Of a stretch of DNA of 64,000 bases, positions 1-8,784 are shown one piece after another (within the stretch, counting starts at the first letter, position 1; each line of letters opens with the position of its first letter). A program made the translations under genes and the position numbers. This stretch comes from Pseudomonas batumici. Lineage in GTDB: Bacteria; Pseudomonadota; Gammaproteobacteria; Pseudomonadales; Pseudomonadaceae. The DNA lies in the NCBI RefSeq assembly GCF_000820515.1, contig NZ_JXDG01000022.1, positions 58,710-122,709 on the forward strand, given 5' to 3'. Under the pieces are notes generated by a model that worked only from the letters and a program-made list of their open reading frames with translations, was not told where the DNA came from and made no database searches.

Positions 1-1
1 C

Positions 2-145
2 ACACACTTCCTGCGCATCGTGCGCGGCATTCTGCTCAAGGCCAACGGTCTTGCCGAGATCTGGCCCGACCTATGGCCACTTCTTTTGTTTACCGCTGTC
101 GTGGGGGCTGTGGCGCTGCTGCGATTTCGAAGAACCCTTGATTGA
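2..145 (+). CDS. ABC-2 type transporter permease, C-terminal end (partial)
   Basis: The open frame runs in from the left edge and stops with TGA at 143-145. The last 47 residues contain GLAEIWPDLWPLLLF, a hydrophobic helix (FTAVVGAVALL) and a short basic tail RFRRTLD. This is the usual end of YbhS/YhhJ-like ABC-2 permeases, in which a short periplasmic loop precedes the final membrane helix. These permeases sit in the inner membrane with an ATPase and a membrane-fusion protein. Those partners would lie left of the window. The assignment rests on a short tail only, so the substrate is unknown. Confidence 0.6.
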   Translation, partial: THFLRIVRGILLKANGLAEIWPDLWPLLLFTAVVGAVALLRFRRTLD

Positions 146-321
146 CGCTGGCTGGAGGTGAAATTGATGCTGAGTGATACACCCTATGCATCCCCGAATG
201 CAGTGCTGGCATGGATAGTAAAGGAGGCGGTGCAGGGTAGGGCTAGGGGCAAAGGGGCAGGCGCATGCGAGTGAGTCCATTCATGAGGGGAGAGCATTTT
301 GTCCGCTCGAGGGCACAACGT

Positions 322-350
322 AAAAAGCCCGGCACTGGGCCGGGCTTTTT
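322..350. terminator. Bidirectional rho-independent terminator
   Basis: A perfect 12-bp stem, AAAAAGCCCGGC paired with GCCGGGCTTTTT, encloses a 5-nt loop. A-rich and T-rich flanks make it a terminator in both directions. It lies between the end of the permease gene (plus) and the end of the carbonic anhydrase gene (minus), where a shared convergent terminator is expected. No gene was recognised in the rest of 146-536. Confidence 0.8.
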
Positions 351-536
351 CCAGAGGGTGCTGATCCGTCAGCTGATCCGAGTGTAGGGCAGTCACTAAG
401 CGGCCGGTAGCGAAAAGTCAAAACGTGTCGCAATCGACTGCTGCTTACCTGCAAGCGACATCGGGACTGGCGCAGGAACGAAAAGAGCCCGAGAAAAGGT
501 GACACCCCTATCGGTAAAGTGATCGCACCGCTTGAT

Positions 537-1289
537 TCAGGCAATCATCTCAACCTTGCCGGAGGCAAGACGGTAGATGCCGCCCACGATTTTCAAAGTG
601 CCCTTGGCGAGCGCATCCGTCAGCAGTGGCGTCGCTTTTTTAAGTCTGTCGACCGAGACCCTCACATTTTGCACCGTCGCGTTTTCCACTAAATCCCCAG
701 GTTGATCGAGCACTTTCTCAACCGATGGCCTGAGTGCGTCCGCCAGTTTCGGTATCTGCCCTGGGAATACCGTATGCTCTTTTACGGCTTTTATGCCGGC
801 TTCGATGGCACCGCAACGCTCATGCCCCAATACGAGAATGAGGGGAGCACCGAGTACCGCAACACCATATTCAAGACTGGCGAGACCTTCTTCTGTCACG
901 AAGTTGCCAGCGACGCGGACAGCGAAAAGGTCGCCTCGCGCGGTGTCAAAAGCATATTCGGGTGCTATTCGGGAGTCGGAGCAACTGAGCACAGCCACGA
1001 ACGGATTCTGGCCGGAAACCAGTGCCTCGCGCTCAGCTTTGAAGTCATGTGTTTTAGAATTCCCAGTCACATACCGCTCATTTCCGTCGATCAGTCTTTG
1101 CAACGCTTGATCGGGGCTGATGACATTGTGTGGTTTAGGGGGGGACGATGTTTTTTCGGCGGCCAGGATCGCCCTGTTGGGCAGCAGACCCGCCAGTAGC
1201 AAGGCGCCAGCTCCTAGCCCGGCAGTACGAAGAAAACGACGACGATCATTGGTGTCTGGGGCGGCGGTTGAATCACATGATTTACACAT
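537..1289 (-). CDS. Beta-class carbonic anhydrase, Tat-exported
   Basis: This 250-residue protein is predicted to interconvert CO2 and bicarbonate. The zinc site of beta-carbonic anhydrases is intact: CSDSR at 103-107 gives Cys103 and the Asp105/Arg107 pair, and GHERCG at 155-160 gives His156 and Cys159. The N-terminus has a twin-arginine signal, RRRFLR at 16-21, followed by a hydrophobic run and an Ala-rich cleavage region near residue 44. The enzyme is therefore expected in the periplasm, unlike the usual cytosolic Can/CynT. It appears to be transcribed alone and ends near a bidirectional terminator. The family call is secure; the physiological role of periplasmic CO2 hydration here is unknown. 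Confidence 0.93.
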   Translation of the reverse strand: MCKSCDSTAAPDTNDRRRFLRTAGLGAGALLLAGLLPNRAILAAEKTSSPPKPHNVISPDQALQRLIDGNERYVTGNSKTHDFKAEREALVSGQNPFVAVLSCSDSRIAPEYAFDTARGDLFAVRVAGNFVTEEGLASLEYGVAVLGAPLILVLGHERCGAIEAGIKAVKEHTVFPGQIPKLADALRPSVEKVLDQPGDLVENATVQNVRVSVDRLKKATPLLTDALAKGTLKIVGGIYRLASGKVEMIA

Positions 1290-1602
1290 GATTGGGTGTA
1301 CTCAGGTCAATTCGGTTGGAATGACAGATGTTGGGGGTTAGTGTTTCAGGAACCGTCAACACTGGAGTACTAGAGTCTAGACGGCCTGTCTGCGTCGCCT
1401 GGGTTTTCTTTGGCCGTGACCGAGCGCTTTTGGCCGTTAACTGCCTGCTAAGAACTGCCATAAGCACCCCATTCATGGCTTGAAGGTCGCCTGTTGTTCA
1501 CGTCCCCAGGGCCTGATCCGCACTTTTGCGCCTCACCTGCCACTTTCGCCACAATCGGCGTGGATCTAAAGTCAGGGGCGCACCTTCAGGGGACTTCCAG
1601 TT
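1290..1602. other. Intergenic region without a recognisable gene
   Basis: This 313-bp spacer separates two divergently transcribed genes and should hold both promoters. No conserved protein, RNA or clear inverted repeat was seen in it. Confidence 0.5.
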
Positions 1603-2508
1603 ATGTACAGCTCGCTTGCCATACCGAGCACCGCTCGCCAATTGCATGACCGGATCTATGCTGGCGAGATCATTCGCTTCACTGACCTGCAGCCCATGAC
1701 GGCGCTGGTGGAATATACGCGTGCGCTCCTCGAAGACGCGCTGCATCCCTGGTCGCCGCAACAGATCCATCGCCATTTGAGCCACCCTGAGCAGACTGAG
1801 CGCTTTGCGAAAATTCAGAACGACTTCGCAGGCTCGGCTGAGGTCCAGCAGCGTTGGCAGGACGTCGTGCAAAGCCTTGGCATCGCCCCCGATACCCTGG
1901 CGTGCGATCGCCTGCATTTGCGTTTTCAGCCGCATTGCGAGCCAGGGCAGTCGACGCCGCGTGCCCGCACGACGGCCACCATCGCGTTTCACCGCGATAC
2001 CTGGGGGTCGAATATCTATGCACAAACCAACTGGTGGGCGCCCATCTATCCCGTTGCGGCAGGGCGTACCGTCGCCTTGTATCCAGGCCTTTGGCAGCGA
2101 CCGCTGGGTAATTCGAGCGCAGATTTCGATATGCGCGCCATTTTGCAGCGATCCCATCGAGACGGCCGCAATGCCGTGGATGCCGACGAAGCTATTCCGC
2201 ATCTGCTGGAAGCGATCGACCCGCAGGAGGGGATTGCCGTCGATATCGCTCCGGGGAGCCTGATCGCCTTTTCCGGGGCTCATGCCCATGCCGGCGTCGG
2301 CAATAGCACCGGGCTGACACGTATCTCTTTCGAGACCCGATCAATATTGATCGCCGACCTGTTGGCCGGATTGGGAGCGCCCAATGTCGATGGTCACGCG
2401 CCGTGGAAGACTATTGGACTGTTTCGCCGAATGAACGATGCGCAACGCCTGAGCGAGATCCTTGGCTGCGGCTTTATCGAGCCCTATCTGCGGCCAGCAG
2501 AGCCCTAA
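1603..2508 (+). CDS. Putative 2-oxoglutarate/Fe(II)-dependent oxygenase (phytanoyl-CoA hydroxylase-like)
   Basis: The 301-residue protein contains FHRDTWGSN at about 129-137, which fits the HxD iron-binding motif. A later AHAHAGVGN segment at about 227-235 could supply the distal histidine, and an arginine in RISFETR could bind 2-oxoglutarate. This order matches the double-stranded beta-helix oxygenases. Residues such as TNWWAPIYP between the motifs resemble uncharacterised proteobacterial homologues. The substrate cannot be inferred, and no biosynthetic partner lies nearby. The ATG at 1603 is the first good start after the spacer. The fold assignment is an inference from motif spacing and is moderately sure. 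Confidence 0.65.
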   Translation: MYSSLAIPSTARQLHDRIYAGEIIRFTDLQPMTALVEYTRALLEDALHPWSPQQIHRHLSHPEQTERFAKIQNDFAGSAEVQQRWQDVVQSLGIAPDTLACDRLHLRFQPHCEPGQSTPRARTTATIAFHRDTWGSNIYAQTNWWAPIYPVAAGRTVALYPGLWQRPLGNSSADFDMRAILQRSHRDGRNAVDADEAIPHLLEAIDPQEGIAVDIAPGSLIAFSGAHAHAGVGNSTGLTRISFETRSILIADLLAGLGAPNVDGHAPWKTIGLFRRMNDAQRLSEILGCGFIEPYLRPAEP

Positions 2509-2610
2509 CGCTGGCGCCGGTAATCGCTTGGGGAAAGACCGGTGTGCTTGCGAAATGCATGGGTGAAGTGACTGGGGTCGGAGTAGCCGACTTCATTAGT
2601 CATAGGGCGC
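2505..2610 (-). pseudogene. C-terminal remnant of an AraC-family regulator
   Basis: Reading the minus strand upstream of a TAG at 2505-2507 gives an ending of the form VGYSDPSHFTHAFRKHTG followed by LSPSDYRRQR. This is the second helix-turn-helix of AraC/XylS proteins, with the typical SHF and P..YR signatures. The similarity fades upstream of about position 2600, and no ligand-binding domain or start follows. It overlaps the stop of the preceding oxygenase gene. It is read as a decayed regulator left from a larger AraC gene. Confidence 0.7.
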
Positions 2611-2881
2611 ACCGGCGGCGGAGAGGAAAAGCGAGCCCTGCTTTACCAGGCTCGTGACCCATGGCCCGTCATAGCAGGATTGTAGGGTGCATGTCTGGTT
2701 GGTGAACGCTACAGGTGGGCGCTTACGGCCCAGAGTGTTTGGATGCGCTATTGGTGCAAGCCATTGCTCACGTTGAAGTCAAACGTATTCCCAGGGAGCG
2801 GATATCCAGTGCTGCGACCGCTGTATGACGCTTTGTCAGTCAATCTGTATCTAACGTTCCCCCTTTGACCGCTCTACTATC

Positions 2882-3194
2882 ACAGTCTTGGTCTTGGCGG
2901 CTCCCTATGCGTATGACGCGCTGCGACTCGGCGGCGCGCGCTATCTGCTCTACCTTGCCTGGCAAGCAGTCAAGCCCAACACGCCGACCACTGCAGCATG
3001 CTCACGCAATCCATCGTGCCTGGCTTTACGCAGATCGTCATTAGCGTAAGCGTTAACGCGCTGATTGCCGTCATGGCTGGCTCAATCGCAACATTTCTTG
3101 CCAGCAGGCTCGTGTGGCAGATCGTGCAACGCTGGCTGATGGGGACGGCCCTCACGGGCTGGCCGTGCGCATGGCCGTCGAAGGGCGGCGCTGA
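2882..3194 (+). pseudogene. Decayed LysE/RhtB-family amino-acid exporter
   Basis: Two pieces of a LysE exporter are visible. The first translates to AAPYAYDALRLGGARYLLYL, matching the loop and third helix of the family. The second contains VNALIAVMAGSIATFL and QRWLMGTALTG, matching the last two helices. The centre of the protein is missing between about 2975 and 3020. Near 3157-3160 a single-base loss shifts the frame; restoring it gives the expected C-terminal LAVRMAVEGRR before the TGA at 3192. The full family length is about 205 residues, and only about half remains. LysE and GST genes often sit together, as here. Confidence 0.7.
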
Positions 3195-3345
3195 ACCGGG
3201 CTGCTTGCGGTTGGCGCGGCGCAGTAAACCTGCGTCGCCCAGATGTGAGAGTGGCCCCTGTGCATCGCACCAGGCGCACTAGAAAAAAATCCGAGCGGGT
3301 TATCGAAAGCCCCTGACCAAATACCCTGAACGATAAGGACATGAA

Positions 3346-3969
3346 ATGTTGCGCATATTGGGTAAGGCATCGTCGATCAATGTACGAAAGGTACTCTGGG
3401 CATGCGCCGAGATCGAAATCCCCTTTGAGCGGGAGGACTGGGGTTCTGGCTTCAAGTCAACGCGCTCGCCCAAATTCATTTCGCTGAACCCCAACGCAAT
3501 GGTGCCGGTGATCCTGGATGACGACTTCGTGCTCTGGGAGTCAAACTCGATCATTCGGTACTTGGCGTCTCGCTATAACGGAAGTCATTTTTATCCGGTC
3601 CAACCGAGAGCAAGAGCACGGGTGGACCAATGGATAGACTGGCAAGCGTCGGACCTCAACAAATCGTGGACGTATGCCTTCATGTCGTTGGTCAGGCATT
3701 CGCCTGAACATCAGGACAGCAGAGCCTTGGCAGCCGCTTGCAGCCTGTGGTCAAAGCACATGGAGATCCTGAATCGACAACTCGAATCAACAGGAGCCTA
3801 CGTCAGTGAAGACGGGTTTTCTCTCGCAGACATACCGATAGGCCTGTCGGTTAACCGGTGGTTTGAAACACCGCTCGATCATCCAGACTTTCCTGCTGTA
3901 AGTGCCTATTACGAACGGTTGAGTCGTCGACCTGGCTACCTCCTGCATGGAAGAAACGGGACTCCGTAA
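3346..3969 (+). CDS. Glutathione S-transferase family protein
   Basis: The 207-residue protein has a thioredoxin-like N-terminal domain with [14 protein letters not shown], the cis-proline segment NAMVPVI and the glutathione gamma-glutamyl-binding motif ESNSIIRYL at about 65-73. An all-helical C-terminal domain follows, ending with [16 protein letters not shown], the usual N-capping/helix signature of GSTs. It would conjugate or reduce small electrophiles in the cytosol; the substrate is unknown. It lies directly after the broken exporter gene and appears intact. The length is normal for the family. Confidence 0.87.
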   Translation: MLRILGKASSINVRKVLWACAEIEIPFEREDWGSGFKSTRSPKFISLNPNAMVPVILDDDFVLWESNSIIRYLASRYNGSHFYPVQPRARARVDQWIDWQASDLNKSWTYAFMSLVRHSPEHQDSRALAAACSLWSKHMEILNRQLESTGAYVSEDGFSLADIPIGLSVNRWFETPLDHPDFPAVSAYYERLSRRPGYLLHGRNGTP

Positions 3970-4088
3970 GAGTTCAGCATGGTGTCGGCGGCGCCATGTG
4001 TCACCGGCCTTGAAAGCACTCATCGAATTCATCAGAGCGGGTGACTTGCGAACCTGATTCAGAACCATCGCGATCGGCAGCTAAGGGG

Positions 4089-4168
4089 TGTGGATTCAAC
4101 CGGTCGATGCAACACAACTAAATTCTGTGGAAGCAGAAGGAGTGTTGCATCGACCGGTTGAATCCACA
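4089..4168. repeat. Perfect 27-bp inverted repeat with 26-bp spacer
   Basis: Positions 4089-4115 and 4142-4168 are perfect inverted copies of a 27-bp sequence whose core is TCAACCGGTCGATGCAACA. They are separated by 26 bp. No transposase is encoded between or beside them. Such a long perfect palindrome resembles two facing insertion-sequence ends with the interior lost, or a miniature element. It could equally fold as a strong hairpin behind the minus-strand gene that ends at 4347. Confidence 0.8.
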
Positions 4169-4346
4169 ACCCAAAGCAGCTATTTGACCTGCGAACACGA
4201 TTCCTAATGTGCATACCAGTGAACTCTGGAGGCGGATGCCGTCGTATAGGGCGAGCACGATGGCGCTGGCCTGTTGTGCGGATAACATCGGTACGCGTCC
4301 TTGTGTAGTGAATGCCGCTGTCAATGCGGGTCCTTGTCCACTCGCT

Positions 4347-4757
4347 TTATCGGCGATGAAGCCCCGTAGCGTTGCGCCAGTACAAGGTTTGTTCGTACTG
4401 GAAGCTGATGAGGAAGTGGGCTGAGCACATCTGGGCAATGGACTGGGCTATTTTGTCCAGATCGTCCAAAGGAGAATGCCCCTCCGGTGCGGGCCCCTTT
4501 ATTCTGATGTTACAGCGTAGAGCGACGCGCAAATCCATACCCTTCGTATCCTCTGCATGAATCGCAGAGTCGGTGATCGCGCTAGGGGTCCACACCGCTA
4601 GCCCGGAAATAAAAAAAGCCTCTAGAGCACCGTCAGCGATGATGACTTCACTGGCGCCAGCTTTTTCCAAGGCCCGACCCAGTGTCGGAATTGTCAGTGC
4701 ATCATCAGCTTCGAGAGACAGATCAAGACCCACTTTGAACCCTCCTTTGTCCTGCAT
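4347..4757 (-). CDS. Hypothetical protein, possibly an immunity protein
   Basis: This 136-residue acidic protein has no signal peptide or membrane segment. Its C-terminal part reads FLISFQYEQTLYWRNATG, a pattern that looks like a small soluble alpha/beta immunity protein, but no family could be named. It starts 18 bp after the stop of the DUF7079 gene, so the two are probably co-transcribed. The palindrome at 4089-4168 lies beyond its end. Coding is supported by length and operon position only. Confidence 0.55.
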   Translation of the reverse strand: MQDKGGFKVGLDLSLEADDALTIPTLGRALEKAGASEVIIADGALEAFFISGLAVWTPSAITDSAIHAEDTKGMDLRVALRCNIRIKGPAPEGHSPLDDLDKIAQSIAQMCSAHFLISFQYEQTLYWRNATGLHRR

Positions 4758-4775
4758 TGAATTGTGAGTGGATTT

Positions 4776-5195
4776 TCAGGCATACGCTGATGGGAGCCGG
4801 GCTGCCACACGCTCCCAGCATCTGGCGATTTCTTTGACAAGGCAACTGTCGCCGTTGGTGGCCTCAGGTTCGTTGATGACCGTGAGGTGCTCCAGTAGCC
4901 AGTCATCTGGCCAGCCAACCCATTCCCCTGCGACACTCTTGAGGTTTCCTTCAAGAACTGGGAAGACTTCACCCCACAGAATGTTGTGAACCTCTTTGGG
5001 AGAATACCCGCTCTCGAGAACGACATGGGCAACGTAGTCAAAGGTTGAACCGTCGATTTCGGTATCCAGAAACAGTGATGAAAGCGCTTGCCAGATCTTC
5101 AGGCGGTTTGCGTCAACAGCGTTCACTGATGGCTCCTGAAGAGGGGGGATGTGTTTGAGATGCTGGCGGATGAATTCTGTACTCATGGAGTACAT
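4776..5195 (-). CDS. DUF7079 family protein (immunity-like)
   Basis: The 139-residue protein has the features I associate with DUF7079: IWQALSSLFLDTEID near the start, YSPKEVHNILWGEVFP in the middle and SVAGEWVGWPDDWL towards the end. Family members often sit in polymorphic-toxin or T6SS immunity arrays, which suggests a cytosolic immunity role. No toxin gene lies next to it. An alternative start is the ATG at 5186; neither start has a clear ribosome-binding site. The family call is from memory of its conserved residues. Confidence 0.68.
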   Translation of the reverse strand: MYSMSTEFIRQHLKHIPPLQEPSVNAVDANRLKIWQALSSLFLDTEIDGSTFDYVAHVVLESGYSPKEVHNILWGEVFPVLEGNLKSVAGEWVGWPDDWLLEHLTVINEPEATNGDSCLVKEIARCWERVAARLPSAYA

Positions 5196-5260
5196 TTTTG
5201 AAGCATGGCGATGATTCGGTTAATGACCATCGCGGTGTTCCGTGTAGCTACTGAGCCTTG

Positions 5261-5608
5261 TCAGGCGCCAGCGTTGACGACCTGTCCATCCAGCACCGAG
5301 TCCATTTTCAGCTGCGCCAGCTCAATCAAGTGCACCACACCCATCGCCACCTTGCGGTTCGAACCGGTTTGGTTATCGGCGTTTTCATAGGCCGTGGCCG
5401 CAGCGGATTGCAGAATCGAGTAGACGTTGACCAGGGCGTCTTCCTGATTCCTGGGGTCAGGTAGATGACCATGCAGCACTGTGTGTGGGGCAGCTTTCGA
5501 GCCTGCATCCGGACCGAGGTTGTAGTGAGACAAAGCCCGGTCGGCGATACGTGGATCGATGTTTTCAACGTTGGGTGTTGCAGGTGGATTGGGGGTGATC
5601 TTGAACAT
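5261..5608 (-). CDS. DUF6124 family protein
   Basis: The 115-residue protein begins MFKITPNPP and ends in a helical part with KVAMGVVHLIELAQLKMDSVL. This layout is typical of the small DUF6124 (formerly DUF3077-like) proteins that occur in many copies in fluorescent pseudomonads. Their function is unknown. The protein is soluble, with a disordered proline-rich N-terminus and two C-terminal helices. Its upstream region contains several short repeats and may be a long untranslated leader. Confidence 0.75.
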   Translation of the reverse strand: MFKITPNPPATPNVENIDPRIADRALSHYNLGPDAGSKAAPHTVLHGHLPDPRNQEDALVNVYSILQSAAATAYENADNQTGSNRKVAMGVVHLIELAQLKMDSVLDGQVVNAGA

Positions 5609-6053
5609 AGAGTGGGTACTCCCGATCTGTTTAGGGAGCCGCCAACATCGCTGCTAAACGAGGGGGTGGCAGCCGTACGCAGGTTAGCAGACCGGTGATC
5701 AGGAAAACCGGCGCACCGAAGTGCCCTGCGCACGACCACCATAAAACGGAGGCTGAAAAAAAGCGCCTCGTAGAAGGTGGCGCCGTGCGCCTGATCACAA
5801 TGGGCTGCTAAACCCGATCACTGAATTTGCAGTGACGAAATGAAGCCTAGCCCTGAGATCAGGCGCAAACAAGCGGTCAGGATTTTCTAGGAAATTTCAT
5901 TCAAGTGAAAGAGAGTTCTCTTGCTGGCCGCGAAAGAACCCTTCATCTCGAGACGAATAAAAATGATGAGTGCCAAGAAGTGCGGTTCCATAAACGCCTG
6001 ATGCACTTGTGGGTACACTGGCTATCCAGTTCTAACCCGTTGCGGTGCCCTGC
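5609..6053. other. Intergenic region, probable leader of the DUF6124 gene
   Basis: This spacer of about 445 bp has no supported gene. Several short inverted stretches, including GATCAGG/CCTGATC-type repeats near 5698 and 5790, suggest structured leader DNA or RNA on the minus strand ahead of the DUF6124 gene. I cannot assign a known RNA family. An out-of-frame reading of 5326-5742 is judged non-coding. Confidence 0.35.
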
Positions 6054-6512
6054 ATGAAAGTTGGCGTGATTTCCGATACTCACGGCCTTCTCCGTCCTGA
6101 GGCGCTGGCTGCCCTGAAGGGCTGCGAAAGGATCATTCACGCCGGCGACATCGGCAAGCCTGAGGTTCTTGAGCAACTGGCCGCTATCGCGCCACTGTTC
6201 GTTGTGCGCGGAAACAACGACCAGGACGCGCCCTGGGCAGACCATCTGCCGGACCTTCTACGGCTTGACCTGGGCGGATGGCGTGCCTTGCTCGTGCATG
6301 ACATGGCGGATGTTCCAGCCGTGCTTGATGAGGACATCAGGCTGGTGATCACCGGCCATTCGCACAAGCCGCTCATACAATGGCGCGGTGAAACCTTGTA
6401 TCTCAACCCTGGCAGCGCGGGCCCACGGCGTTTCAAGCTTCCGGTGACACTGGCGCTGCTGGAGGTGCTTGAGACCTCAATTGAGCCTCACTTGGTTTCG
6501 CTTCTGGAATGA
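6054..6512 (+). CDS. YfcE/MJ0936-type metallophosphoesterase
   Basis: The 152-residue protein is a small calcineurin-like phosphodiesterase. Metal ligands are visible in order: SDTHG at about 7-11, HAGDIG at about 29-34, GNNDQ at about 54-58, HD at about 76-77 and GHSHKP at about 96-101, then NPGSAGPRR. It acts in the cytosol on phosphodiesters; the natural substrate is unknown. The internal ATG at 6054 is preferred over the GTG at 6045 because the protein then begins MKVGVISDTHG, as in the family. Confidence 0.9.
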   Translation: MKVGVISDTHGLLRPEALAALKGCERIIHAGDIGKPEVLEQLAAIAPLFVVRGNNDQDAPWADHLPDLLRLDLGGWRALLVHDMADVPAVLDEDIRLVITGHSHKPLIQWRGETLYLNPGSAGPRRFKLPVTLALLEVLETSIEPHLVSLLE

Positions 6513-6651
6513 CTCGGTATGCCGATCCATCTCCGTCATGGGCGTTTGCTGTGGGTATAAAAAAGCCCGACACCCACCACAATTTGCTCCAACGCCACAC
6601 AACGGTCGATGCGTTATTATCGCCTCTTCGAAATCAGCCAAGGAGGCACCC

Positions 6652-7008
6652 ATGAGCGTTCGTGGTAAAGACCGACAGATCGACAACATTGAGTTCAACG
6701 TCGGCGACATCGCCCGTAGCAAAGCCTTCTACGGCGAGGCGTTCGGCTGGACATTCGTCGATTACGGCCCTGCCTATACAGAATTCAGTGATGGCCGCCT
6801 TACGGGTGGCTTCACTACGGGAGAGCTCGTTCGGCCCGGTGGCCCGTTGATCATCTTGTACTCGGATGATCTCGACGAGGCGCAGCGTCGGCTCAAAGCC
6901 TTGGGGGCTGTTATTTCCCGCGAAACATTTTCGTTCCCTGGCGGAAGCCGGTTCCACTTCATTGATCCAGATGGCTATGAGCTGGCCGTTTGGACAGCTC
7001 AGCCGTAG
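6652..7008 (+). CDS. VOC superfamily (glyoxalase/bleomycin-resistance-like) protein
   Basis: The 118-residue protein has one vicinal-oxygen-chelate module pair: IDNIEFNVGDIARSKAFYGEAF at the start and HFIDPDGYELAVW at the end. The second carries the usual final metal-ligand glutamate. A strong ribosome-binding site, AAGGAGG, lies 6 bp before the ATG at 6652, which decides the start; upstream in-frame codons are not used. The GGFTTG segment is common in uncharacterised VOC proteins of pseudomonads. The exact reaction is unknown. Confidence 0.9.
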   Translation: MSVRGKDRQIDNIEFNVGDIARSKAFYGEAFGWTFVDYGPAYTEFSDGRLTGGFTTGELVRPGGPLIILYSDDLDEAQRRLKALGAVISRETFSFPGGSRFHFIDPDGYELAVWTAQP

Positions 7009-7126
7009 GTCCCAACTTCTCTCCGTTTCGTGAGCAGGACATGGGACGTAACTTCTCTCGGTCTCCGAGGGTCAAAGTGGAAGGAGCGTTACGGGTCGCC
7101 CAGCAGCAGTTGCTCAGCTCCAATCA

Positions 7127-7303
7127 GCAGATCAGGCGCTGTATAACGCTAAGGCGGCTGGACGGAACCGGCTCGCTATTGAATTGAGCGCTAGTCATTG
7201 CACCAGAGCGTTTCACCTAACTGCCATGCCGGAAACCCGTGATAGCTCGGGCAACAAGATTGACACCCCGGAGCCCGCCATCATCCCCACGGCCGTCACC
7301 TGA
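7127..7303 (+). pseudogene. C-terminal remnant of a GGDEF diguanylate cyclase
   Basis: One frame reads ADQALYNAKAAGRNRLAIE starting at 7127, which is the characteristic end of GGDEF domains, and continues open to a TGA at 7301-7303. Nothing upstream encodes the GGDEF signature or a sensor region. This is a leftover tail of a deleted diguanylate cyclase gene in the spacer between the VOC gene and the transporter gene. Confidence 0.65.
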
Positions 7304-7343
7304 TCATGCCGCGCCGAGTCTTGTATTGACCTGAGTAAACTGC

Positions 7344-8597
7344 ATGCTTGTATTTGATTCATCCTCGCTCATCTGGACCGTGGCCGCCGTTGCGACCGGC
7401 GGGGTCATCCTGCGCCCCTGGCGCGTGCCGGAGTATGTCTGGGCGGTCAGCGCCGCTGTATTGCTGACCGCGTTTGGCCTGGTGCCGCTGCACACGGCAC
7501 TCGCCGCCGTCGCCAAGGGTGGCGATGTGTACCTGTTTCTGATCGGCATGATGGTGCTGGCCGAACTGGCGCGCCAGGAAGGGCTGTTCGACTGGCTGGC
7601 CATGTACGCGGTGCAGCACGCCAGGGGCTCCGGCCAGCGCTTGTTCGACCTGGTGTTCCTGGTGGGGACACTGGTCACGGTGTTCCTCTCCAACGATGCC
7701 ACGGCCGTGGTGCTGACCCCGGCGGTGTACGCCGCGTGCAAGGCGGCCAAGGCCGAGCCGCTGCCTTATCTGTTCGTCTGTGCCTTCATCGCCAATGCCG
7801 CCAGTTTTGTGCTGCCCATCTCCAACCCGGCCAACCTGGTGGTGTTCGGCAGCCAGATGCCGCCGTTGCTGGAATGGCTGCGGCAATTCACTTTGCCGTC
7901 GCTGGCCGCCATCGGCCTGACCTACCTGGTGCTGCGTCTGGCCCAGCGCAAGCAGATCCGCCAGCCCCTGGCGACGGCCATCGACGTGCAACCGTTGTCC
8001 AGCGGTGCACGCCTGTGCGCGCTGGGTATCGTGCTGACAGGCGTGCTGTTGCTGGCGACCTCCGCCTTGGACCGGCAGCTCGGCTTACCCACCTTCTGCG
8101 CCGGCATCGCCACGGCCGGGCTGATCCATTTGCGTCAACGGCGCAATCCGATGCCGGTGCTAAGAGGCGTGGCATGGGGCGTGTTGCCGTTGGTCGCGGG
8201 CCTGTTCGTGCTGGTGGAAGCGGCGGCACAGACGGGTGTGATTGACCGCCTGGCCCATGGTTTGGCCGCGCTGGCGCGTGGCTCCGAGGTCCAGGCGAGC
8301 TGGAGCGCCGGTGTGGTCTCTGCCATCGCCGGTAACCTGATGAACAATCTGCCGACCGGCCTGATCGCCGGCTCCGTTGGTCATATTGTCGATTTGCCAG
8401 TGCGAACGACTGCGGCGCTGCTGATTGGCGTCGACCTCGGGCCGAACCTGTCGATTACCGGCTCCCTGGCCACTTTGCTCTGGTTGGTTGCCATTCGCCG
8501 TGAAGGCGAACACGTCGGTGCCTTGGACTTCCTGCGCCTGGGGGTGCTGGTAATGCCTGCCGCCCTGATCGGGGCGCTGTGGTTGCTTCATCTATGA
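7344..8597 (+). CDS. ArsB-type arsenite/anion efflux transporter
   Basis: The 417-residue protein has about eleven membrane helices arranged as in the ArsB/NhaD ion-transporter superfamily. Typical ArsB stretches are visible: GGDVYLFLIGMMVLAELAR, FLSNDATAVVLTPAV, LPISNPANLVVFG and GNLMNNLPTGLIAGS near the end. It would export arsenite or antimonite across the inner membrane using the proton gradient, alone or with ArsA. No arsR or arsC gene is next to it, so it may have another regulator or substrate. The ATG at 7344 gives a length close to that of characterised ArsB (429 residues). Confidence 0.85.
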   Translation: MLVFDSSSLIWTVAAVATGGVILRPWRVPEYVWAVSAAVLLTAFGLVPLHTALAAVAKGGDVYLFLIGMMVLAELARQEGLFDWLAMYAVQHARGSGQRLFDLVFLVGTLVTVFLSNDATAVVLTPAVYAACKAAKAEPLPYLFVCAFIANAASFVLPISNPANLVVFGSQMPPLLEWLRQFTLPSLAAIGLTYLVLRLAQRKQIRQPLATAIDVQPLSSGARLCALGIVLTGVLLLATSALDRQLGLPTFCAGIATAGLIHLRQRRNPMPVLRGVAWGVLPLVAGLFVLVEAAAQTGVIDRLAHGLAALARGSEVQASWSAGVVSAIAGNLMNNLPTGLIAGSVGHIVDLPVRTTAALLIGVDLGPNLSITGSLATLLWLVAIRREGEHVGALDFLRLGVLVMPAALIGALWLLHL

Positions 8598-8784
8598 AGT
8601 GGGTGTGCTTCGGTAGTGACGCGATAGTCTGCTGCCCTCACGAAAGACGCCAGTCTGTACAGGTATCGCCACATGATCTTGCACTATCCGGTGTAGCTTG
8701 AACGCCCCCGTTCCTAGTCTCGGCAGCAGCGTGATCAAGATGGCCAACATCAAGCCCGATTGACGCCGGCGATCCTGTGGCGCG

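Noticed and set aside
5326..5742. 138-codon minus-strand frame overlapping the DUF6124 gene
   Set aside because: It is out of frame with the supported gene, and its start lies in the leader; probably untranslated leader.
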